Positions 55,971 to 64,000 of a stretch of DNA of 64,000 nucleotides are shown here, in pieces. This DNA comes from Plantago major (taxonomy: Eukaryota; Streptophyta; Magnoliopsida; Lamiales; Plantaginaceae), in the NCBI GenBank assembly GCA_026545765.1, contig JAIFAC010000196.1, positions 62,001 through 126,000 on the forward strand. Direction: 5' to 3'. The notes beneath the pieces were generated by a model. The model was not told the origin of the DNA. It did not search any database and saw only the letters and a list, made by a program, of their open reading frames with translations. Each line of letters begins with the position of its first letter. Position 1 is the first letter of the stretch. The translations under genes and the position numbers were made by a program.

Positions 55971-57773
55971 CTACGTGGACGTCGGGAACCGGTTAATACT
56001 AAGGAAGAAGAGAAACCCTTGGAAGTAACTAACTTAAGGTGCAAAAACAAACTTAACAAAGAAACAAATAGTGCACAAAAATACAGCAGGTAAAGCTATT
56101 ACGCAAAACAACTAAACAAATTAGAGCAAATAAGTGTCACATGTAAGTAACATTTTGATAATTTGATATGCCATAATTAAAATCACATAAGTCATGCAAA
56201 ATTATGCCATATAACATTTAATCGACACAAGTAATAAGCAAGTAACATTTGTTTATCATAAGTTTGGATATACTAAGCCATGTAAACCAAGTTAGTAGTA
56301 CTTGCACATCACTACTTCCATAAACAATTAACAAGACACAAACTCGAGAACTCAGGAAGTATGCACATCCTAAGTTCAGCAACTTAGACACCTCACTCTC
56401 AAACCCAAGGTCCGAAAATCATATCCCGGTATAGCCCGAGTAAAAACTCAGGCTCTGATACCAACCCAGAACGCTAAAATTACACTAATTTTTAAAAGCA
56501 CAAGGGCATTAAAACAATAACAAAAAGACAATCTAAAAGCTCTAAGAAGCTAAAATTCTAACATAACACTCGCGAATAACACTATTTTCAAAAGCAGCGG
56601 CTAAAAGTTACAAAAACCCCGTTTAAAAAAAAAAACCACTTCACTCAAGTTGCTGAACGTTTACCTGACTCGGTCCTCCACTAAACTCCGGAATCTACAA
56701 GGACGGAAAACAAAAGAGTGTGAGATAAAAATCTCAGTGGTGTTCGTATGTGACAGTGACAATTAACATATCAATAGGAAATTCATAAAAAAAACTGAAT
56801 ATACAATCATATCAATAACGAAGCAATCAGAACAGTACAATCAGTCATTTCGTTGGTGCAGTCAACCTTATAACCCTAATCCAAGCCCTTATCGCTCCAG
56901 ATAGAGAATGACTCTGACACAGACGTTACCCTGCCATGGTACAGGGGTGAAACACTACAACCCACCAAGACCTCGGTGACTTCTGCCTCGCGTCAAGGGG
57001 AAGTAAGCGAAGGAACCTCATGAATAACTCGACAGACACAACTGCCCAAGTATATCCACTCGGAAACCTCCACCACATTTGCGCACATATCGGTCATTAA
57101 GCAAATCATTCAATCAAATCATGATATATACATATAGATATCAAAATCAATCTTTCGTGCATAAATCATGTTTTAGCGGAAGCATTTGACAGTTGCTTCG
57201 ATGCAATTTTTTTTTTTTTTTGATATAGAATGAGTTGGAAATTACTTTGATGCAGTACGTATATATACAATAAAAGCATGTACTTCCTTGGTTTTCGGAA
57301 TCGGTTTTAAGAACACTCACCTTAGATGACCTCGTAAATAAGAAAATCCGCAAGACCGAAGACGAACCGAAAGCAAGTTAGAACGCGAACGAAACGAATC
57401 TAAAGTTCCTCTCAGAATCGGCTCGATGAATCGAAACGGAAAGGAATTGCTGATGAACGAAGAAGAAAAAACGTTGATGTTGAACGAATCAGATTTTTCT
57501 GGATGAGAGATTTAGGGTAGAAGGTGTTGGAGAGTTATGAGCGAAGAGAAGAGCTGTGAAGCGTATTAATCTAACTAGCAAGAAGGAACAAAACAGAAAG
57601 CAAGTAGAAGCAGGAGTCAAAACATAAAAGGAAAACAACCCAGGAAAGAAAGGAGTCTAATCCCTTAACTAGTTAGTAATTAATTACTGATTAGCTAAGG
57701 TAATTAACTAATTAACTTTTAATTGTAAGGGAAAATAAAACATAAGGATTAAATGAAAAGTCGGGGTTTTACA

Positions 57774-58071
57774 CTCTCCCCTCCTTAAAAGAATTTGGTC
57801 CCATATTCTAATCTTCCATAGCTTTTGGTGAATCTGGAGCTTCAAGACCTGCCAAGCTATAGACACGAGCCTTAGTTCTTGGTCCACTGTTTGTAATTCT
57901 CGATCCTTGACTCACATTCCCACTACTTGCAGGAGCAATTTCTTGGTCTCTTTTATTCGGGCAATTAGCGATCCTAATTAAGACGATTGCTGCCACAAGC
58001 AAGACAGTTGCCAAGTTTCTTCCAACACTTGTCCTCGTCATGATTTGGTCCCTTGCAAAAGTCACAAGATT
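57774..58071 (-). pseudogene. gag: Second, truncated gag 3' end
   Basis: Nearly identical to 54838-55140, ending in the same SPKAMED stop. The zinc-knuckle part is broken (IRIANCPNKRD remains). It stops abruptly at 58071, where the satellite-like array resumes. Confidence 0.75.
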
Positions 58072-59440
58072 GAAATTATTTTTACGCTGGCAATTTAGTT
58101 CCTAAGTTTGAATTATCCCACTCTTGGAGTAAATTTCCATCATAGTGGGGTTTACTCATTGAATGAAGTTCTCAAGTTGTAACTATCTCATCCTTACAGT
58201 TGGTTTAATTTGCACTTCGAATATAGTGTTCCTGAATTGGAATTATTTCATCTTAGAGTTAAGTTTACCCACTGAATTGAATTTAAGTTTGAATTATCTC
58301 ATTCTTACAAATGATTGAGTTCCCAAGTATAATTATGTTGCTCTTAGAGTTGCCAGTTACCAAGTTGGAAATGTCACGTCCGTATAACTGGTTTACCAAG
58401 TTGAAATTATCTAATTATTGGATTCATTGTTTTCCCAAATGGTGTAGTTGCAATTCTAATTGAGTTCCCAACCCGTTCTTATCAAATTTCAAGAGTTGTT
58501 ACCCATTGAAATGAATTTTGAATTTTGATTTATCCCATCCTTACATTATTTTTCCAAATAGTTGTATATAGTGTATTAGTCTACCAAATAAGTTTCCATG
58601 TGGGAAATCACATTTTTTGGAGTTAAGTTTACCCTTTGAATTGAGTTATCAAATTAAAATTATCCAGTTCCTATAAAAGGTTTACCCTTCGAATTGAGTC
58701 CCTAACTCGAAAGTATCCTTTTCCGAGTATTTTTCACCATATAGTGTGGTTTTCTTCTTCAAATATTGTTTTCAAATTGTAATGATCCTTTTCTTAGAGT
58801 TTGTTTACCCTTCAAATTGATATCTCATATTGAATTATCACATTCTTAGAATATTTTTCCATATAGTGTGGCTTACTTTTGCCATCTATTGAATTATCAC
58901 ATTCTCATAGGATATGATTACCATAGAGTTCATAAGTCGGATTTATCTCATTTTTTAATTATTTTCCAAATTGCATGGTTTACCCTACTAAGAGAGTTTT
59001 CAAGTTGCAACTATACCATTCATAGAGTTGTTCTGCCCTTCGAATTGGTTCCTGAGTTGAAATGATTCCATTACAAAAGTTGAGTTTACCATTCGAGCTG
59101 AACTTTTCAAGTTGAAATCAGCACATTCTTAGAGATAGCTTACCATTCGAATTTGGTTCCTGAGTTTAAATTGAGTTCCTAACTTTTAATTATCTTATTT
59201 TTGAGTTAATTTAACATTTGGATCGAGTATCTAAATTGAAATTATTCCATTATTAGATAATGTTTCACCATTTTATTTGAGATACTAAGTTGGAAGTATG
59301 CCCTTCTTGCAATATTTTCTCATATAATGTGGTTTACACAGAGTTTTCAAGTTGAATTTATCCTATTTTTAGTGTTGGCTTGACATTAAAATTGAGTTTC
59401 CAAGTTGCAATCATCCAATTCTTAAAGTTGGACTCGACCT
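58072..59440. repeat. Degenerate AT-rich satellite-like array, right part
   Basis: About 1.37 kb of diverged units with recurring GAATTATCCCATTCTTAGAG, GTTTACCCTTCGAATTGAG and TTCCCAAGTTG phrases, about 55-70 bp apart. There is no ORF and no known satellite is recognised. Together with 52790-53060 and 53430-53520 it forms one array interrupted by retroelements. Confidence 0.7.
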
Positions 59441-59491
59441 CGTAGTTGTTCTTCACGTGCATATACATGTCTCCAACTTCCAACCACTATG

Positions 59492-60030
59492 TTAACTCAC
59501 TAATACTTCAACCCGAGGGGATCCTCCAAAGGGATAAAAAAAAAAATACTGCTGATCCAACTCCATATCACGTGCCATAGGAATATTCTGCTGAGCATTG
59601 ATTGGGTCAAACAAAATCAATTCCTTTGAATTAGGAACCGAATTAATATCCCTAGAATCAGGGACACCATTATCAGTTGCACTTAACAATTCTGGACTTA
59701 ACGGATTGCTAGGATCACACTGATTCAAATCTTTACCAAAATTAGACGTTTGTCCCAAGCTTTGCGAACTGCCATAACTATATCCAGGTGAAACACCCAA
59801 AATGCCCCTACTCGTCGACTGTCCACCGGATGAGTTCCCTGAAACATAAAATTGATCAAGTTCGGCCTGCCAAGTATCTTGCTAGACTGAGATGTCGTAG
59901 ATGCTCGGAGCCAATCCCGTATTCAAAACACGCTTTGACTTGTATTGTTTTACCTCGAGCATTTCTTATGCTCTTGAAGACCTTAACTTTATATTTAATT
60001 TTTTTTGCCGTTTCAAAAAAAAACTTGTAC
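59492..60030. mobile_element. Retroelement relics, including a LINE 3' tail
   Basis: 59800-59492 on the minus strand is a Ser/Asn/Pro-rich open frame (GVSPGYSYGSSQSLGQTSNF) of the kind seen in LINE ORF1 C-termini, not firmly assigned. 59930-60030 on the plus strand carries a worn GAGCATTTCTTATGCTC hairpin and ends TTTGCCGTTTC then A9, the LINE tail also seen at 53.07 kb. Confidence 0.45.
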
Positions 60031-60039
60031 AATAGTATT

Positions 60040-60206
60040 AAAAACGGTTTCCTCTTCCCTACCGCATACTGCACTACCTCCTGATGCTTTAAAGTTTATA
60101 TCATGGTTGTACCATATACATTAAATGTTGTATTGTACAACACATTAAAGCACCAGGAGGTAGTGCAACATGCTGTAGGGTAGAAAAAACCATTAAAAAC
60201 CGTTAC
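60040..60206. mobile_element. Foldback element
   Basis: The left half (CCCTACCGCATACTGCACTA and following CCTCCTGATGCTTTAA) is the imperfect complement of the right half (TTAAAGCACCAGGAGG and following TAGTGCAACATGCTGTAGGG), with arms of about 60 bp and AACGGTTT/AAACCGTT ends. A short MITE-like hairpin element; the TSD is unclear. Confidence 0.6.
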
Positions 60207-60379
60207 TAACTTGCATCACTCTCAATATCTTGTACTTCTAGCACTTCCCACTTAGCTAGCTAGTACTCTAATCTAATCATAGAAGACTTTCAAGGACCGA
60301 ATCATCTTCCAGAGTATTTTTAAATTATATTTATTATATGTTTTAAAATTAATTTATAGTGAATAATAAATTTTTAAAA

Positions 60380-61150
60380 GTTCCATAAAATTATATTGGA
60401 AGCTGGTTGATCAGCCGGAGCGGCAGAAGGTTTCATTGCAGCATTTACAATCTAGGAATCTCACATAGCTCCGTAGGAAGCGCGATCTCTATTATGTTGC
60501 AGAGGATTTGATTGAATATCACATGTTAGATCGAATTATTCTTAAAGGACCTAGGAATAACGTAAAAAAAGGCTCAGTAATTCTTATCTCAAGAGCCACT
60601 AACATGCTGGATATTGAATTGCGTGGCAGCCATGCAAATGTTGGTAGGAGTAAAGAATGAAAAATTAAGAGAAGAAGAGAGTGGCCTGGAGTTCGCCATG
60701 GTCTTTCGATCGGAGCTTCGTCTAATTCTACAAGGCCAGGATCCGTTGGAAGTCGATCTTGATCTGTGTGATTTTTAAGTTCATGTCACTAGCCTACCTT
60801 TGGGTGGAGCTTCTAGTGAAATTTCTAGCATTATTGGAGGCTCGATGGGTAGTTTTGTTGCTTGGGATAAAGAAGCGTACAAGAATCTGCTAGGCACTTC
60901 GATGCGAATTCGGGTTTGTTTGAATATTACGAAGCCTCTGTTGTGTTTTCTGCATTTGGATGGACCAAACAAGAAACTAATTCGACTTTCATTGACCAAA
61001 TTTATGCTATTACTGTGGAGTTTTGGGACATATTGTCAAAGATTGTGGAGCGTGTTTGCATTTGGTGGGCGACTCGGATACCATCGATGACTTCTCTTAA
61101 GAGAATTCTGCTTTTTTGTCTAATTGTGCCATTTTTGTACATCAGTACCT
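60380..61150 (+). pseudogene. LINE ORF1 relic (DUF4283, CCHC knuckle)
   Basis: The frame from about 60775 gives SLPLGGASSEISSIIGGSMG, VAWDKEAYKNLLGTSMRIRV and ITKPLLCFLHLDGPNKKLIR, the conserved middle of plant LINE ORF1. A one-base shift near 61000 then reveals CYYCGVLGHIVKDC (CX2CX4HX4C). Upstream weaker pieces reach back to about 60400. The C-terminus and pol are absent. Opposite in orientation to, and a different copy from, the relic at 1.7-3.0 kb. Confidence 0.7.
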
Positions 61151-62163
61151 GACCATGTTTGGAATTTTCTTGTGTGTATTTTTGTCCCATTTTTGGTACA
61201 TTTCTTAATTGACCCATTACATTGGAGAGCATGTGTATGCTCGTCCTGAAAATTATTCAACTTTCTGAGTGATTATTTTCCAACTTTGCGGATTGCCAAT
61301 ATCCATGGATTTATCGGTAATCCAATCCGCTCAAAACGGATCAAATAACATATGGAGTTTTAAATCATCTGTGTTTACGGATATCCGTTCAGACTGATTG
61401 GTTCGGATAGGATCCAGTCCGTTGCGAGCCCTACCAAGAACGAGGGTCCATTTTTAGATGTGAATGTTGATCTTGCTTTGGCTTTTGGGCTCCTTGTAAG
61501 GATTTCGGTAATATTTATCCTTGCTTGTTTTTCTGTTATGAAATTCCCTTGGGTAATCTTTTTTACTCTTCTTGCATATTGTCCTTTTTAATGAATTCCA
61601 CCATACCAGCTTGCCCGCTTGGAGGAGCAGCAAGCTAACAAGGTCGACTGGTCCTCTAATGAGGATACACGGATACGCCACAGGCTGGGGAAGGTAGTCA
61701 AGGCTGTAACTTCCAAATAATGAGGGAGCTAACAATACAGCGAATACAGAGCAGAGCGCCTTCAACTGAGCTCAAAGCCAAGGCTCTAAAGGCAAAGAAG
61801 AAATGCCTCAGGCAAGAGCAGGATTTCGCGGACTATTGCTGCTCAGAAACTGTCTAGACTCAAGCGCAAGAGGATTGTGAAGTTGGCAGATATCAAGTTT
61901 AACAACAAAATTTCAAAACTTGATCTACTTACAGTAGACAGTGAATGCAAAATCCTCCTATCAAGCACAAATTTGTTGAGAACAACTTATTGATAAATTT
62001 TTGCAGAAACATAATCATTCTCACTGCCATCAGTGCACATATTACTTTCTCATGAATGTTAAAAACGATTTCAACTCACCGTTGCCTAAGGCAGATATAC
62101 TAGAAAGCCTATCCCACAAATTCTACATTCATCCTCTCTGTCTTCACAGGAAAAACTACAGTT
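61151..62163. other. No supported gene
   Basis: The plus strand at 61600-61740 reads QLARLEEQQANKVDWSSNED and 61830-61900 reads AAQKLSRLKRKRIVKLADIK, which look protein-like, but frames are broken and no family is recognised. It could be a worn pseudogene. Confidence 0.35.
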
Positions 62164-62848
62164 TCAAATTTCAGTGTCGTTTTTGGGACCAGGGACTGAT
62201 GTGGCTTCTTGAAGCAGATTACTCTCCAGATGCTGTGAAGGGGTCATCATTGACGAAGCAGCATCTTGGGGTGTATCTAGTGTTTCAGTATCTGCAAATA
62301 ATAATACATAAGAGACACAGAGTTGTTTTTTTTTTTATTTTAATCAGCTTTTTACAATATTTATATCATTGGAAGAAATTGACCGAAAGATCTGACCATA
62401 TATTTTGCGGCTTAGTATTTACTACTATTTCCACACTACGTTCTCTTTCACATGCATTAACAATATGTTCTGACCACTGTGTACTTAATTTTTCCGTTAA
62501 TTTCTAACACTACAGACTTACCTTAATGACAATCCATAAATCAAATTCCAACATCCAATCATTCCTCTCCAAACCATAACCCCTTTATCCACAGAATCAC
62601 CGAAAACAACTCTCAAACAGATAATCTTATTATTTTCGAACGGAACAGTTTTTCCTAACCTGGAGGAGAGGGTGTAGTGGTTTCAAGCTGTACTTGGGCT
62701 TTTTCTCTCTCTTCCTTCTCTTTCTCCTCTCTCTCTTTCTCCTCTGCCTGCTCTTTCTGAAGCTGCGCAAGAGCTCCTAGCAATTGAGGTCCGGAGACCT
62801 TCAAATAGGGATCAGGTTTTGGTTCCTCATTTACCGGTGGAGAACCAT
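62164..62848 (-). CDS. 3' exons of an unidentified host gene
   Basis: The exon at 62848-62660 (acceptor TTGCAG, donor GTTAGG) encodes NEEPKPDPYLKVSGPQLLGA, then a Glu/Lys-rich helix (QKEQAEEKEREEKEKEEREK). It is 189 bp and phase 1 at both ends. The next exon (62291-62164, acceptor TTATTTGCAG) continues in frame with DTETLDTPQDAASSMMTPSQ and ends in TGA. Consistent phases, U-rich introns and biased composition support real exons. The protein is probably cytosolic or nuclear with a charged coiled coil near its C-terminus; resemblance to plant CID/ENTH-VHS-type proteins crossed my mind but is not supported by a domain. Upstream exons would lie beyond 63 kb. Confidence 0.5.
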
Positions 62849-63582
62849 CTGCAATTTGAGTAGAAATGAGAATTATACTTAAAAAATAACTCCATCACAA
62901 CTGATTTAAAAAACCGCATCTGAAGGTACAGAACTTCAAAAACGTATGATAAGATCAGAGAAGACTTCAATTTCTCAAAATTGCAATTTGTGCTTCCTTG
63001 ACAAAGTCAACACAAAGTAATCTGGGCTCACTTGGCAGGACTATATAGCAGACTACAAAGAGCAGTGTACATTCGCTCTAGCATTTAAATGGCTACGAAT
63101 ACTAAAACATAGGAGTAACAAATTCAGCTATTACTGTATAAACTAATACTACTGATTGGGTTAAGGGGTTAAATTTTAATAAAAGTGCATTTCTATAACC
63201 GTTCGAGATCTTCAAGATCAGGGAATAATCTTCTAACTCTTCAAACCAGCATGACATAGTATGTTTCTATTTTTTCATAGGGTACGGTTTACGAGCGAAG
63301 CCTACTACATTCTGAGTAATGTTTATGTCAGCCGGCATAAAGATGATAAGCATAGTAATGGCTGATGGCTGTCCATAGTGCAAAGATTACCTTTAGCTTT
63401 ACAATAGAGAAGTTGTGACTGCTATCTGAACATATAAAGCATGGATAATTAGATATGTTCAAAATACTCTATATAATTACAGATAAACAATTCCAGCAAT
63501 TATGAATCCAAGACAAACTGAAACATTTTTGGATATGAAGGGAAGTAGTCAAATTTCAGCACGATTTGGCAGAAAATCACTA
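62849..63582 (-). other. Probable intron of the host gene
   Basis: AT-rich, no ORF; lies upstream of the last visible exons of the minus-strand gene. Confidence 0.4.
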
Positions 63583-63853
63583 CTCCCTCGTAACCATTAA
63601 TAACTTCCTAACTTTCCTTTTTTGGTGTTCAATTAGAAACTTCCTAACCCATAAATGGAAATTTTTTATTCCATTAACTAATTTTTACTAATTCTCTTTC
63701 ATACTTTATCATCACATTATTCAATCTCTCTCTTACTTTATCAACCAATTACAACTCTACCAATATAATATCTGTTACAAACTATTTATTTATTAGATTT
63801 CCTTAATTAAAGAGAAAGTGAGGGTTAGGAAGCTCTTAATGGACCGGAAGGAG
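63583..63853. mobile_element. Stowaway-like MITE
   Basis: CTCCCTCGTAACCATTAATA at the left and the near complement (TTAATGGACCGGAAGGAG) at the right, flanked by TA (63581-63582 and 63854-63855). 271 bp, non-coding, with the usual TTTCATACTTTATC interior. TA duplication and CTCC termini identify the Tc1/Mariner-derived Stowaway class. Confidence 0.85.
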
Positions 63854-64000
63854 TATTTCATTTAGAGACGGACTTTAATAGTTAATACTTAATACATGTT
63901 TTAAGATCAATAGATATAAAAAGAAAAGGAAAATATGAAATGTGTACTGGTTTACATGCTATCACTGGTTAAGCAGTAACAAAAGAAATAAAAATAAATA

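Larger units (their letters stand above)
53521..58071 (-). mobile_element. Ty3/gypsy gag-only block: LTR, gag, LTR, partial gag
   Basis: Two LTRs (53521-54837 and about 56466-57773) start TGTAAAACCCCGAC on the minus strand. Between them lie a primer site (TGGTATCAGAGCC, 56463-56451), gag (about 55970-54873) and a polypurine tract (AAGGAGGGGAGAG) that follows the gag stop within about 50 bp. Thus protease, RT and integrase are absent. To the right of the second LTR a further 300 bp of the same gag 3' end (57774-58071) appears before the satellite resumes. The order is what unequal crossing-over between tandem or ectopic copies would give. Confidence 0.85.

Noticed and set aside
62001..62507. 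168-codon plus-strand ORF
   Set aside because: No family resemblance, and it overlaps a better-supported minus-strand exon (62164-62291) with consistent splice phase.

Overview
This is repeat-rich nuclear DNA from a flowering plant, most likely a eudicot. It is AT-rich and full of LTR retrotransposons with plant-type primer-binding sites, LINE ORF1 relics, Stowaway-like and PIF-like MITEs, and CACTA and Mutator-like DNA transposons. Host genes are sparse. I do not name a species.

Layout. 1-1.65 kb: 5' end of a copia-like LTR element (minus). 1.66-3.03 kb: LINE ORF1 relic (minus). 3.3-5.5 kb: small ORF relic, a TRIM-like element, a MITE, a 77-bp duplication and a (TATG)n run. 5.6-12.0 kb: Athila/Tat-type Ty3/gypsy relic with gag and protease but no reverse transcriptase or integrase, ending in a 1.35-kb LTR. 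12.0-14.5 kb: 3' end of a Sirevirus-like copia element (an ORF with a plant-transposon domain, several polypurine tracts, an LTR). 14.5-16.1 kb: three minisatellite blocks.

16.4-45.2 kb is a three-level nest, each level bounded by a perfect target-site duplication. A ~1.2-kb Mutator-like element (9-bp TSD ATAATAAGA) holds an ~11.7-kb CACTA element (3-bp TSD CAA). That in turn holds a 15.8-kb Sirevirus-like copia element (5-bp TSD GAAGA). The CACTA carries a decayed TNP2-type transposase, a second TNPA-like gene on the opposite strand that the copia element splits in frame, and captured host-gene pieces: bHLH, NPF/PTR transporter and TBL acetyltransferase-type exons. The copia element keeps gag, protease, integrase, RT and RNase H relics, followed by a long 3' ORF region. 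Part of that region looks like repeated in-frame exons separated by short GT-AG introns.

45.5-46.55 kb: the best host gene, a two-exon EF-hand/Cys-rich protein (minus) with one probable frameshift. 47.8-49.1 kb: tandem duplication. 49.9-52.5 kb: complete small LTR element (minus, TSD AAAGT). 52.8-59.4 kb: a degenerate satellite-like array interrupted by a LINE tail and by an LTR-gag-LTR-partial gag gypsy block. 59.5-61.2 kb: LINE relics and a foldback element. 62.16-62.85 kb: two exons of an unidentified host gene (minus). 63.58-63.85 kb: Stowaway-like MITE.

Almost all coding capacity is transposon-derived and decayed. Within the copia element, differences between its own LTRs fall almost entirely at CAG/CTG sites. 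This suggests that some apparent ORF breaks are consensus errors at methylated CHG positions and not true mutations.
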